Positions 56,031 to 64,000 of a stretch of 64,000 bases of DNA are shown piece by piece. The notes beneath the pieces are model-generated. The model saw nothing but the letters and a program-made list of their open reading frames with translations. It did not search any database and was not told the DNA's origin. The stretch covers positions 248,001 through 312,000 of the forward strand of contig NZ_JAINRC010000001.1 in assembly GCF_020400655.1 (NCBI RefSeq), in the 5' to 3' direction. Origin of the DNA: Streptomyces spinosus. Lineage in GTDB: Bacteria; Actinomycetota; Actinomycetes; Streptomycetales; Streptomycetaceae. The first letter of the stretch is position 1. Each line of letters opens with the position of its first letter. The position numbers and the translations under genes are program-made.

Positions 56031-56810
56031 TCACACGTCGAGGTCGACCACCACCGGCGCGTGGTCGGAGGCGCCCTTGCCCTTGCGCTCCTCGCGGTCG
56101 ACGTAGGCGTCCTTGACGGCGTCGGCGAACGGCCGGTTGCCGTACACCAGGTCGATGCGCATGCCGCGGTTCTTCGGGAAGCAGAGCTGGCGGTAGTCCC
56201 AGTAGGTGAAGGGGCGGTCGTACTTCAGCGGGCGCGGCACGACGTCGTCCAGGCCCGCCTCGCGCAGGGCGGCCAGCGCGGCGCGCTCGGCCGGGGTGAC
56301 ATGGGTGGAGCCCTCGAAGGCGGCCGGGTCGTAGACGTCGTCGTCCGTCGGCGCGACGTTGTAGTCGCCCAGCACCGCGAACGGGCGGCTGCCCTGCGCG
56401 TCGCCGTGCACGGCCGCTCTCAGCGCCTCGAACCACTGGAGCTTGTACGCGTAGTGCGGGTGGCCGACCTCGCGGCCGTTCGGCACGTACACCGACCAGA
56501 CGCGGACCGGGCCGCAGGTCGCCGCGAGGGCCCGCGGCTCGGTCACGCCGTCATAGCCCGGGTCGCCGGGCAGGCCCTTGACCACGTCCTCGATGCCGAC
56601 GCGGGAGAGCACCGCCACGCCGTTCCACCGGCCGGTCGCGTGGACCGCGGCCTCGTAGCCCAGCTCACGGAGCCGGTCGAACGGGAACTGCTCCTCGGCG
56701 ACCTTGGCCTCCTGGAGGCAGAGCACGTCGGTGCCGCTGCTCTCCAGCCAGGCCAGCAGCCGGGGAAGGCGTGCGGTGATCGAGTTCACGTTCCAGGTAG
56801 CGATGCGCAT
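56031..56810 (-). CDS. xthA: Exodeoxyribonuclease III / AP endonuclease
   Basis: A 259-residue DNA-repair nuclease of the EEP fold. Motifs are MRIATWNVNSITARLPRLL, LCLQEAKV (metal-binding Glu), VLGDYNVAP (Asp-Asn), MRIDLVY and the C-terminal GASDHAPVVV with the catalytic His. It cuts abasic sites and degrades DNA from 3' ends. It is complete and of normal length. Confidence 0.95.
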   Translation of the reverse strand: MRIATWNVNSITARLPRLLAWLESSGTDVLCLQEAKVAEEQFPFDRLRELGYEAAVHATGRWNGVAVLSRVGIEDVVKGLPGDPGYDGVTEPRALAATCGPVRVWSVYVPNGREVGHPHYAYKLQWFEALRAAVHGDAQGSRPFAVLGDYNVAPTDDDVYDPAAFEGSTHVTPAERAALAALREAGLDDVVPRPLKYDRPFTYWDYRQLCFPKNRGMRIDLVYGNRPFADAVKDAYVDREERKGKGASDHAPVVVDLDV

Positions 56811-56854
56811 GCCTCACAACCTACCCGGCGGGTCCGACAACGCCGGTCCGCGCG

Positions 56855-57490
56855 TCAGACCTCGGTCCACGCCCCGGGGTGCAGCCGCTGGTGCTCCGTG
56901 CCGCCCAGGCGGCCGAGGTGGCCCTCGTAGAGCGGCAGGGCGAGGTCGGTGAGCAGGGCGTCGTGGACGTCGTAGGCGCGCCGCGGGCGCACCTCGCGGA
57001 GGTAGTCGATCACTTCCGAGATCTTGTTCCAGGGGGCCATCACCGGCACCAGCAGCGTCTCGACCGCCTCGCCGGGCACGGTGAGGGCGTCGCCGGGGTG
57101 GAAGACCTTCCCGCCGTCGATCAGATAGCCGACGTTGGTGACGCGCGGGATGTCCGGGTGGATCACCGCGTGCAGCTCGCCGTGGACCTGGACGTCGAAG
57201 CCGGCGGCGGTGAAGGCGTCGCCGTGGCCGACGGTGTGCACCCGGCCCGGGAAGGCCGCCTCGACCTGGCCGGCGACCGACTTCAGCGTCCAGATGTGGG
57301 CGGCCGGGTTGTTCTCCATGGCGGCCCGCAGCCGGAACTCGTCGAAGTGGTCCGGGTGCTCGTGCGTGACCAGGATCGCGTCCGCGCCGAGGGCGGCGTC
57401 CTCCTCGGAGAACCCGCCCGGGTCGATGACGAGCGTCTGCCCCTCTTTCTCCAGGCGGACGCAGGCGTGGGACTTCTTCGTGAGCTTCAT
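56855..57490 (-). CDS. MBL-fold metallo-hydrolase (UlaG-like)
   Basis: A 211-residue metallo-beta-lactamase-fold protein: MKLTKKSHACVRLEKEG, LVIDPGGF, the zinc motif LVTHEHPDHFDEF, then LIDGGKVFHPGDALT and PVMAPWNKISEVIDYLREVRPRRAYDVHDAL. The last His is at the expected place for a bimetal site. Relatives such as UlaG hydrolyse lactones or phosphoesters; the substrate is unknown. It lies between xthA and the PcaD-PcaC fusion gene on the same strand, with 44-bp and 36-bp gaps. Confidence 0.9.
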   Translation of the reverse strand: MKLTKKSHACVRLEKEGQTLVIDPGGFSEEDAALGADAILVTHEHPDHFDEFRLRAAMENNPAAHIWTLKSVAGQVEAAFPGRVHTVGHGDAFTAAGFDVQVHGELHAVIHPDIPRVTNVGYLIDGGKVFHPGDALTVPGEAVETLLVPVMAPWNKISEVIDYLREVRPRRAYDVHDALLTDLALPLYEGHLGRLGGTEHQRLHPGAWTEV

Positions 57491-57526
57491 GTCTCCCCAT
57501 CCTGCCGTCTGCGGCCGCCCGGGGCC

Positions 57527-58816
57527 CTACTCGTCGGGCGTGGTCTCCTCCCGGATCACCTGCTGGGCGACCCGGAACGCGCTGTTCGCGGCCGGCACCC
57601 CGCAGTAGACGGCCGTCTGGAGCAGCACTTCCTTGATCTCGTCCGGGGTGAGCCCGTTGCGCAGCGCCGCCCTGGTGTGGAAGGCCAGCTCCTCCAGGTG
57701 GCCGCCCGCCACCAGCGCGGTGAGCGTGACGCAGCTGCGGGTACGGCGGTCCAGGCCCGGCCGGTCCCAGATCTCGCCCCAGGCGTAGCGGGTCACGAAC
57801 TCCTGGAAGTCCCCGGAGAACTCGCCGGCCTGCGCCAGTGCCCGGTCCACGTGGGCGTCGCCCAGCACCTCGCGGCGGACCTTCAGCCCGGTCCGGTACC
57901 GGTCCGGCTGCCCGTCGGACCGCTCCGGTACGGCCGCCGGGGCGATTTCGGCGACCGGTGCGGGCTGCGGCGCGGCGGCCGGGACCGGGACGGCCGGCAT
58001 GCCCGGCAGGACGGTCTGGCCGGTCTCGTAGGGCTGCTGCCAGGCGGTGGCGAAGTGGTGGACGAGCAGGTCGGTGACGGCGGCCGGCTGCTCGACCGGC
58101 ACCAGGTGGGAGGCGCCGGGGACGACCGCGAGCCGGGCGTCCGGGATACCGGCGACCAGGGTGCGGGCCTCGGCCGGGCCGGTGACCTGGTCGTCCGAGC
58201 CGACCAGCACCAGCGTCGGCACCCCGACCCGGCCCAGCTCGGGCCGTACGTCGAAGGCGGCCAGGGCCTCGCAGGCGGCGATGTAGCAGCCGGGGTCGGT
58301 GGTGCGGACCATCTGCACGGCCCACTCGGTGATCGCGGGCTGCGCGGCGGCGAACCCTGCGGTGAACCAGCGGTCGGGCGCGCTCCGCGCGATCGGGTCG
58401 AGCCCGTTGGTGCGCACGACCACCCCGCGCTGGCGGAACTCGTCGGCGGTGCCGAACCGGGGCGAGGCCGCGACCACGGCGAGGGAGGCGAGCCGCGCGG
58501 GGTGGCGCAGGGCCAGCTCGATGCCGATCGCGCCGCCCAGCGCGCAGCCCGCGTAGCCGAACCGCTGCACGCCGAGCGCGTCCAGCGTCGCCAGCAGCCG
58601 GGCGCTCAGCTCGGCGACCGATCCGGCCGGGTACGCCGGGGCGCCGCCGTGACCGGGCAGATCGAACCGGAAGACGCGCCACTGCTTGGCCAGCTCCGGC
58701 ACCTGGCGGTCCCACATGTGCCATGTGGTACCCAGTGAGGGACCCAAGATCAGGACCGGAGCGTCTTCTGGCCCGTCAAAGCGGTATTGCAGGGTGTTCG
58801 GTGGTGTCTCACTCAC
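57527..58816 (-). CDS. PcaD-PcaC-like fusion (alpha/beta hydrolase plus carboxymuconolactone decarboxylase domain)
   Basis: A 429-residue fusion starting at GTG 58816. Residues 1 to about 265 are an alpha/beta hydrolase like 3-oxoadipate enol-lactonase; about 310-429 are a carboxymuconolactone decarboxylase domain (VDRALAQAGEFSGDFQEFV, GHLEELAFHTRAALRNGLTPDEIKE). The order matches PcaL of actinomycetes. The nucleophile elbow reads GCALGG, with Ala92 where Ser is required, while the His (GASHLVP, H237) and Asp (GSDDQV) remain. Lactonase activity is therefore doubtful. No other pca genes are adjacent, so a role in protocatechuate breakdown is not supported. A 40-residue Pro/Ala linker joins the domains. 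Confidence 0.88.
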   Translation of the reverse strand: MSETPPNTLQYRFDGPEDAPVLILGPSLGTTWHMWDRQVPELAKQWRVFRFDLPGHGGAPAYPAGSVAELSARLLATLDALGVQRFGYAGCALGGAIGIELALRHPARLASLAVVAASPRFGTADEFRQRGVVVRTNGLDPIARSAPDRWFTAGFAAAQPAITEWAVQMVRTTDPGCYIAACEALAAFDVRPELGRVGVPTLVLVGSDDQVTGPAEARTLVAGIPDARLAVVPGASHLVPVEQPAAVTDLLVHHFATAWQQPYETGQTVLPGMPAVPVPAAAPQPAPVAEIAPAAVPERSDGQPDRYRTGLKVRREVLGDAHVDRALAQAGEFSGDFQEFVTRYAWGEIWDRPGLDRRTRSCVTLTALVAGGHLEELAFHTRAALRNGLTPDEIKEVLLQTAVYCGVPAANSAFRVAQQVIREETTPDE

Positions 58817-58879
58817 GCACCAGACCCTCTCACGTCTCACGGACGCCCCTATAACGGGGGAACGCCGGATACCGTTCTG

Positions 58880-59417
58880 ACCAGGTTGAAGACCTCGCGG
58901 GCGGCTTACCGTTCGAGGCATCGGATGATCTCGCGCCGGGTCTTGCCCTCCTGGGTGCGGCGTTCGTAGTACGCCGGTCGCCGCCGTAGTTGAGCCGGTG
59001 CGTGCTCCGCCGGCCGGAGGAGTACACGATGGGGCTGACTCCGCAAAGGGCAGCAAGGACGCCTCGGTGTTCAGCCGGTCGGGGTTGTCTCCCATGGTGA
59101 TCAGCAAGGTGACGGCGCTGTCCGGGCCGATGCCCACCGGTTCGGTGGGCCGGCAGGTAGCGGGACAGGCCCGCGCCGAAGGTGCCGGTGCCCTCCACAC
59201 CGGTCCGGCGCACCGTACCCCGCTTGCGGGCCCACACGGGCAACTGCCGGTAGCCGGCCGCCGTCGCGGGAAAGGACTCCGTTCCCAGGATCTTCCCGAG
59301 CGGGGAGATCACGGCGGTGACATGCACCTCGCCGTGCGTATCCACGCCCAGGACGACCTCGCGCCGAACGGGCGGATCCGTGCTGGTGGAGGAGGTACTG
59401 CGCGGTCGGGTCGCCAT
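58880..59417 (-). pseudogene. Decayed IS110-family transposase
   Basis: From ATG 59417 the frame gives the N-terminal DEDD domain of IS110 transposases (VVLGVDTHGEVHVTAVISPLGK, EGTGTFGAGLSRYL). The sequence then jumps, in another frame, to IGPDSAVTLLITMGDNPDRL and on to ALCGVSP and EGKTRREIIRCLER, the start of the Transposase_20 domain, with much of the middle missing. An in-frame TAA at 58906-58908 interrupts the C-terminal helix before AREVFNLV. With an internal deletion, frameshifts and a stop, it cannot be active. It lies about 60 bp upstream of the PcaD-PcaC-like gene. Confidence 0.85.
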
Positions 59418-59706
59418 GATGGTCGGCCTCCCACGTAATGACGTACTGGCTGGGGTGGACGGCACCGGCCTGCTGGGGCGGTCTGAACCGTGATGGCGCC
59501 TGGAACTCGGCAAGGCCCCTGTTCCCGGTGCATCGGCACGTCCCGACCACAGCCGGATGGCTTCGCTCGGACCAGTGCCCAACCCGGCTGGAGCAGGCTG
59601 AGAATGTGTTCAATTCCCGCCCCCCGTGACCGGCAATGACGGACAGCCGTCCGGTCTGCCTTGCGGTCGCCCCTCATCGATCATCTCCTGGAGCGTCGAA
59701 GGAGCG
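59418..59706. other. IS110 upstream flank, no gene
   Basis: The sequence before the transposase remnant resembles the non-coding 5' part of an IS110 element. It has frames open in several phases but no recognisable protein. Its outer edge near 59700 is where the neighbouring gene fragment ends. Confidence 0.4.
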
Positions 59707-59984
59707 TTACGGATCCGGCCCTTGCCTGCACTTCCACGGACCGCGCTGGAAGGACGGCTCCACTGGACCGGCGATGCGTTCGGTCGCTGTCACGCGGGCC
59801 ACCCCATGCCAACGGCATGGGCGAGCGTCGCGTCGAGAAGCTGATGGAGTCCGGCGAGGGTCGGCGCTACGGCCGTGGCGAGGAGCGCAGCGTCATCGGC
59901 GAGGGGTGACAGGATGCGGTGGTCCCGTAGTGGGTCGCCGAGGAGCAGGGGAGCCGGTGGCGGGTCGGCGTCGGGCCCATGCAC
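59707..59984 (-). pseudogene. Two truncated gene fragments next to the IS remnant
   Basis: On the minus strand an open frame ends DAALLATAVAPTLAGLHQLLDATLAHAVGMGWPA at TGA 59790. Its stop overlaps a GTG (59793) in a GTGA, and the following frame (TATERIAGPVEPSFQRGPWKC) stops after 28 codons at 59707. The overlap and codon use look like the end of one real gene and the start of the next, both cut by the insertion and decay. An upstream extension in another frame (AWDGPAVLGGHRAWAR) suggests a frameshift too. The original functions are not recognised. Confidence 0.4.
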
Positions 59985-60258
59985 GGTGGCCGCCCAGTAC
60001 GGCGGGCCCGTCCCACGCGGGTGCCTTGGGGCCGTAGACCGTCTCCTGTCGGCATCACGGAGGTCATCCTCCCGTCACCCGACCCTGAGGCCGGTGCCTG
60101 AAGCGTTGTCCCACCGTTCAACGAGGGGAGCAGGCGCGGGGCGCCGCTGCGGGAGCCCGGTTGACGACGGCATTGGCGTTCGGGCGTGTGGGCGATTTAG
60201 GCTGCGTCGGTTCGTGCCGTTCACGGCGGCAGCCCATCGACGGAGAGGCAAGCCGACA

Positions 60259-61740
60259 ATGCAGCAGGCATCGGCCACCGACCCGGCTCCCGGGCGCCGC
60301 CCCGAGCTGGTCCCCGACCCGGATGCGGAGACGGCCCGGATGGCGGCGGTGCGCCGCTACGACATCCTCGACACTCCGCCCGACGGGGCGTTCGACCGGG
60401 TGGCGGCGATGGCCGCCCGGCTCTTCGATGTGCCGGTGGCGACCGTCACCATTGTGGACACCGACCGCATCTGGTTCAAGGCCGCCCACGGCCTGGAGGG
60501 TGTCGCGGAGATCGGTCGTGATCCGGGCCTGTGCGGTTCGGCGATCCTGCGCGATGACGCGATGGTCATCCCCGACACTCTCCTCGATCCCATAGCCGTG
60601 GACAATCCGCTGGTCGCTGGGGAGATGGGGGTGCGCTTCTACGCCGCCGCACCGATCATCACCCCCGACGGGCACAAGCTGGGCACGGTCAACGTCCTCG
60701 ACACCCGGCCGCGCTCGATCACCGAGGAGGACACGGCCACTCTTGCCGATCTCGCCGCGATCGTGCTGGACGAGATGGAGCTGCGGCTGTCGGCGCTGCG
60801 CGCCCTGCGCGACGAGCAGGCTCGCCGGGAGGCGGAGAGGCAGCACGCCGAGGCGGAACGGGCGCGGGCGGAGGCGGAACGGGCGGCGCGGGAGAAGGCG
60901 GAGCAGGACAAGGCCGTCATCGCCGCGTTCGCCTCCACTCTCCAGCGCACCCTGCTGCCCCCGGCCCTTCCCGTGGTGCCGGGCCTGGAACTCGCCTGCC
61001 ACTACCGCACCGCCTCCGCCCACGACGTGGGCGGCGACTTCTACGACGTCTTCCCACTGGACGGCGACCGGTGGGCGTTCGTCCTCGGTGACGTGTGCGG
61101 CAAAGGCCCCGAGGCGGCGACCGTCACCGCCCTGGCCCGCCACACCCTGCGTACCGCGGCTCAGATCGACGCCGCCCCCGTCACCGTGCTGAGCGCGCTC
61201 AACACCATGCTGCTCACCGACGTCACCGCCGGCCGCCGCTTCTGCACCGTGGTCTTCGGCCTCCTGGAGCCCCGGGAGGCCGGCGGCTTCACCGTCACCG
61301 TCGCCACCGGTGGCCACCCGCCGGCCTACCACGTGCGCCCCGACGACAGCGGCGCCGTCTGGGTGCGGGCCGTACGCCCCAAGGGCGGGATGCTCGTCGG
61401 CGCCTTTCCGCAGGCGCCCTTCGCCCGGACCACGTTCTCCCTGACGGCCGGGGAAAGCCTGTTCCTCTACACCGACGGGCTGATCGAAGCCCGCACCACC
61501 GAGGGCGCCATGCTCGGTGACGACGGCCTGACCGGCTTCCTCCACCAGCGCACCGGGCCCGTCACCGCCACCTCCCTGGTCGAGGACAGCATCACCCTGC
61601 TGGCCTCGCTGCCCGACGGAGCCGGCGACGACGTGGCCCTGCTGGCCCTGTCCGTCCCCTACCCTCACACCATGCCCGACGGCAGTGTCGCTGCCACCGC
61701 CCACACCGCCGCCGCGCCCGAACACTTCGGCCAGGAGTGA
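60259..61740 (+). CDS. GAF-SpoIIE (PP2C) serine phosphatase
   Basis: A 493-residue signalling phosphatase. Residues about 25-180 are a GAF domain (YDILDTPPDGAFDRVAAMAARLFDVPVATVTIVD, DPGLCGSAILRDD). A charged coiled coil at about 185-230 (EAERQHAEAERARAEAERA) leads to the SpoIIE phosphatase domain with LQRTLLPPALP, DVGGDFYDVFPL, GDVCGKGPEAA and GDDVALLAL carrying the metal-binding Asp residues. Such enzymes dephosphorylate STAS anti-anti-sigma proteins. The next gene, overlapping the stop by one base, is exactly such a STAS protein. GGAGAGG precedes ATG 60259. Confidence 0.94.
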   Translation: MQQASATDPAPGRRPELVPDPDAETARMAAVRRYDILDTPPDGAFDRVAAMAARLFDVPVATVTIVDTDRIWFKAAHGLEGVAEIGRDPGLCGSAILRDDAMVIPDTLLDPIAVDNPLVAGEMGVRFYAAAPIITPDGHKLGTVNVLDTRPRSITEEDTATLADLAAIVLDEMELRLSALRALRDEQARREAERQHAEAERARAEAERAAREKAEQDKAVIAAFASTLQRTLLPPALPVVPGLELACHYRTASAHDVGGDFYDVFPLDGDRWAFVLGDVCGKGPEAATVTALARHTLRTAAQIDAAPVTVLSALNTMLLTDVTAGRRFCTVVFGLLEPREAGGFTVTVATGGHPPAYHVRPDDSGAVWVRAVRPKGGMLVGAFPQAPFARTTFSLTAGESLFLYTDGLIEARTTEGAMLGDDGLTGFLHQRTGPVTATSLVEDSITLLASLPDGAGDDVALLALSVPYPHTMPDGSVAATAHTAAAPEHFGQE

Positions 61741-62225
61741 TGACCGACGTGACCGACACGCTGTACCTGACCGTCCAGCACCCCCGTCCCGGCCTCGCGA
61801 TCGCCACGGTCGCCGGGGACGTGGACACGCGCACCGCGGAAACCCTGCGCCGCGACGCCTCGATGATCATCGAGCGAGGGCGCCCGCACCTGGTTCTGGA
61901 CCTGTCACAGGTCGGCTTCTGCGACTCCGCCGGTCTGAGCGCGCTCATCGGTCTCTGGCACGCCGCCCAGGCGGTGGGCGGTGCGATCAGACTTGCCGCC
62001 GTCCCCGACCGCCTGATGCGGATGCTCGTCCTCACCGGTGTCGACGCGATCCTGCCGGTTCATGCCACCACGAGCGAAGCAGTCACCACCATGATCGCCG
62101 ACGAGCCCACCAGCGCAGGGCCGCAGGGCTCCGTCGACCGTATGAGCACCGCCGGCGGGGCGGGTGCGCCGGCCGAAGGGGAACACACGGCCTGCGACAG
62201 CGCTCGTACCCCTCCGCGAACCTGA
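61740..62225 (+). CDS. STAS-domain anti-sigma-factor antagonist
   Basis: A 161-residue protein. The STAS domain fills residues 1 to about 112: YLTVQHPRPGLAIATVAGDVDTRTAETL, then LVLDLSQVGFCDSAGLSALIGL, where Ser63 in CDSAGL is the residue phosphorylated by the partner kinase. A Gly/Ser/Ala-rich tail of about 45 residues follows. ATG 61740 overlaps the TGA of the SpoIIE gene, so the two are coupled. It should release a sigma factor by binding its anti-sigma partner when unphosphorylated. Confidence 0.92.
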   Translation: MTDVTDTLYLTVQHPRPGLAIATVAGDVDTRTAETLRRDASMIIERGRPHLVLDLSQVGFCDSAGLSALIGLWHAAQAVGGAIRLAAVPDRLMRMLVLTGVDAILPVHATTSEAVTTMIADEPTSAGPQGSVDRMSTAGGAGAPAEGEHTACDSARTPPRT

Positions 62226-62566
62226 GCTGATCGCGCGGACGCGCCACGACGGGGCATCTGCACCAGCGATCGAGCCCGGCGCTCCTACCGCAGTACTCCC
62301 TCGCCGGCTGTCCGGTCCCCCGTGTGCCGCGGCGGCCCAAGAGCGATAGGCAGCATCGGCGCCTTGGACACGCAGCCGGCGTTCTTCTTCCTTACCAATC
62401 ATTTCGGAATGAGATCGGCTCACAGGCTGGGCAGTGGGACTGGTGGACGGCAAAGTTCTGCGAGTGTCGGATGATGCCTGTGCTGTGGACGAAATCGGCC
62501 CTGATGCCCTCGGGCGGGGTTGCCGGCCGGCCACCGACGCGTAGCAGGATCGGGGGGCTTGCGAAT
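62226..62566. other. Intergenic, locally lower GC, no gene recognised
   Basis: This 340-bp gap between convergent genes includes a patch of lower GC near 62380-62480. No family resemblance was found in any frame; it may be eroded coding DNA. Confidence 0.4.
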
Positions 62567-62587
62567 GCGCCCCGTGGGAGGGGGCGC
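62567..62587 (-). terminator. Hairpin after the ATPase gene
   Basis: GCGCCCC and GGGGCGC form a 7-bp stem with a 7-base loop just past the stop codon at 62590. Confidence 0.6.
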
Positions 62588-62589
62588 GT

Positions 62590-62994
62590 TCAGGAGTCGA
62601 GGCTGAGTTCCGCCCAGACCGTTTTGCCGGGGTGGCGTGGGATGACGCCCCAGCGTACGGCGAGTCGTTCGAGGAGCTGCATGCCGAAGCCGCCGGGCTC
62701 GGTGTTCGCAGTGGCGCGGATGCGGGGCTGGCGGTCGATGTCATCGCTGACCGCGAGGCGCAGCAGTCGCCCGTTCCAGGTGAGCCGGATGACGGGAGGG
62801 CCGACGCCGTGACGGATGGCGTTGGTGATCAGCTCCGAGACAAGCAGCTCGGCGGTCTGGATCACCGGGTGCCGACGCAGCGACTCGCCGAAACCTTCCA
62901 CACAGTCGCGGACCCAGTGCCGAGCGACCGCGATGCTCGCCGTGACGGCGGGAAAACGCGACTCGCAGGATGGGGTGATCACTTCGCCTCTCAT
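62590..62994 (-). CDS. RsbW-like anti-sigma/regulatory ATPase
   Basis: A 134-residue GHKL ATPase. The N-box is TAELLVSELITNAIRHG, and the G2 region is GGFGMQLLERLAVRWG; the G1 box is weak (VSDDIDRQPRI). Short proteins of this type act as serine kinases for STAS proteins or as simple anti-sigma factors. It is convergent with the SpoIIE-STAS pair 365 bp away and may be its partner, though Streptomyces has dozens of these ATPases. GGAGGAAG lies before ATG 62994; an upstream frame to 63093 lacks support. Confidence 0.88.
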   Translation of the reverse strand: MRGEVITPSCESRFPAVTASIAVARHWVRDCVEGFGESLRRHPVIQTAELLVSELITNAIRHGVGPPVIRLTWNGRLLRLAVSDDIDRQPRIRATANTEPGGFGMQLLERLAVRWGVIPRHPGKTVWAELSLDS

Positions 62995-63269
62995 GAGCTT
63001 CCTCCAGCGTGCGTGGCGCCGCCGCCGGCAGGTGCGGTGCGCAGCCGGTGGCAGCCATCTGTCGGGTTGCCTGCGCCTGCCCTGGTGAACCATCTGTGTC
63101 GGCAGGGGGACCGTCGGATTCTGTGAAGGGTCATCCGCCGAGAGACGGCCGGGTACAGGGACGGCGACGCGGATCGGGACGATCGGGAATCGGCCAGGGG
63201 CTACCCTTGATGCCCGTGGTCCCGGTACTCGTCCCTGGCCCCCACTTGAGGTATCGAGGTGTGCTCAGC

Positions 63270-64000
63270 GTGCAGGACGTCCGGATCGACCTGTCGGCCT
63301 TCGGTCTCAGTGAGGTAGCCCGGTGTACTGCCCACTTGCGGACGTCCGTCGCGCGTGTGCCCTCCCAGGACACGGCGGCACAAGCGATCGCCGACTTCTT
63401 CTACGACAGTCTGGTCGACGGGCGGGCCGGACGCGCCTGTGCTGCGGTAGGCGTCTTCCTTGACGGGCCCCGGGAGGCCGCCACCGCGGCTGAGCGTCCA
63501 CGACGGCATATGTTTCTGGCTGGATTCCGCGGACCGTGCGCCCGCTCGCCCGGCGCGGAGGGTGCCGGCCCGACGGACGTGCCCGCGCTGTCGCCCGACA
63601 CCTTCGAGAAGGCGCCGTCGGTGTACCGGCTGGTCGAACGCCTGAGAGTCACGGCCGAGGACGTGAACGGCGCAGTACCTCCCGTGAGGGACGTCGACGT
63701 CGTGCACCTGCCCGGCAGCCAGGTGGACCGGCTGGAGGAACTTCTCCCGGGGCAGGATGTCCGTTCCACACTCGTCTTCGGGGGAACCCTGGCGCCGGGC
63801 GAGCGGTTCGCGGTGGTGCTGTTCTCCCGGGTTGCGTTGTCCGCCGAGGTCGCCACGCTGTTCCGCACTGTCACCGGCAGCACGCGCCTGGCACTGCTGT
63901 CCGCCGGGCATCCGTCGCCCACCGTGGAGGCGGACGCGGCCCGTTCCGTCCTGGAGAGCATGGAGCAATTGGTCGACCAGAGGGCCGGGCACCTGCAGAC
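63270..64000 (+). CDS. Unrecognised protein, probable signalling N-terminus, truncated by window
   Basis: The frame is open from GTG 63270 (GAGGTG eight bases upstream) to the window end, at least 243 residues; a GTG at 63261 is also in frame. It begins QDVRIDLSAFGLSEVARC, continues [25 protein letters not shown] and later has DVDVVHLPGSQVDRLEELLPGQ, FAVVLFSRVALSAEVATLFRTVTGSTRLALLSAG and ends in the helix SVLESMEQLVDQRAGHLQ. The strand-helix alternation and terminal helix suggest a sensory domain leading into an output domain beyond the edge. I do not recognise the family. Its neighbours make a role in the SpoIIE-type network plausible. Confidence 0.7.
   Translation, partial: MQDVRIDLSAFGLSEVARCTAHLRTSVARVPSQDTAAQAIADFFYDSLVDGRAGRACAAVGVFLDGPREAATAAERPRRHMFLAGFRGPCARSPGAEGAGPTDVPALSPDTFEKAPSVYRLVERLRVTAEDVNGAVPPVRDVDVVHLPGSQVDRLEELLPGQDVRSTLVFGGTLAPGERFAVVLFSRVALSAEVATLFRTVTGSTRLALLSAGHPSPTVEADAARSVLESMEQLVDQRAGHLQ

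Noticed and set aside
57527..58816. Part of a beta-ketoadipate (protocatechuate) operon
   Set aside because: No pcaGH, pcaB, pcaIJ or pcaF genes are adjacent, and the lactonase nucleophile is absent.
58860..58877. GAACG-N8-CGTTC as another LexA box
   Set aside because: The spacing between GAAC and GTTC is ten bases, not four, so it does not fit the LexA consensus.
58880..59417. Active IS110 insertion sequence
   Set aside because: The middle of the transposase is missing, the frames are shifted and an in-frame stop interrupts the C-terminal domain.

Overview
The window is high-GC, gene-dense DNA from a Streptomyces-type actinomycete. The evidence is strong third-position GC bias, GTG and TTG starts, GGAGG-type ribosome sites mixed with apparently leaderless genes, a complete ethylmalonyl-CoA pathway operon built around crotonyl-CoA carboxylase/reductase, a permuted lipoate ligase, PucR, MocR and SpoIIE-type regulators, and a second Clp ATPase. 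No tRNA, rRNA, CRISPR array, intact mobile element or secondary-metabolite synthase was seen. It reads as chromosome core with one small scar of mobile DNA near 58.9-60.0 kb.

Layout. 1-6.9 kb: a cut-off PAS/GAF sensor, an MFS exporter with an unusual C-terminal extension, an SRPBCC protein, a radical SAM protein with a LexA-type box in its promoter, a GNAT and a HEAT-repeat protein. 7.3-16.6 kb: four-carbon acyl-CoA block with a duplicated 3-hydroxyacyl-CoA dehydrogenase, a TetR regulator, then the tight operon ccr-ecm-mcl-mch-mcd, which turns crotonyl-CoA plus CO2 into glyoxylate and propionyl-CoA. 16.8-18.3 kb: psd and pssA for phosphatidylethanolamine synthesis. 18.3-22.0 kb: glycerate kinase, then ADP-ribosylglycohydrolase, Nudix and sirtuin genes; a macro-domain gene lies at 28.6 kb. 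22.1-25.0 kb: alkylation repair (Ada-AlkA fusion, Ogt) and a MetF-like protein. 25.4-37.3 kb: B3/B4 protein with MocR regulator, membrane proteins, FAD oxidoreductase, IMPase, gamma-glutamyltransferase, a MarR/membrane-protein divergent pair, lipoate ligase and a lipoprotein.

37.5-46.4 kb is a pyrimidine (or hydantoin) catabolic cluster on the minus strand: NCS1 permease, luciferase-like oxidoreductase, dihydropyrimidinase, two beta-ureidopropionase-like amidohydrolases, a class III aminotransferase and a PucR regulator. No conventional dihydropyrimidine dehydrogenase is present. Two promoter regions in it carry clear repeated operator-like motifs. 46.8-50.6 kb: a divergent XRE regulator and second methionine aminopeptidase sharing a compact leaderless promoter region, then a ClpC-type ATPase. 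50.8-58.8 kb: secreted gamma-glutamyltransferase, a membrane-anchored unknown, secreted CocE-type hydrolase, small DUF6278-like protein, exonuclease III, MBL-fold hydrolase and a PcaD-PcaC fusion whose hydrolase nucleophile is alanine.

58.9-60.0 kb holds a decayed IS110-family transposase and two truncated gene fragments. 60.3-64.0 kb is a partner-switching signalling set: GAF-SpoIIE phosphatase, STAS anti-anti-sigma protein, an RsbW-like ATPase on the other strand, and the start of an unrecognised gene cut by the window edge. The most rewarding places to look further are the pyrimidine cluster, the ccr promoter operator, the XRE-aminopeptidase pair, the ADP-ribose gene group and the serine-less PcaD-PcaC fusion.
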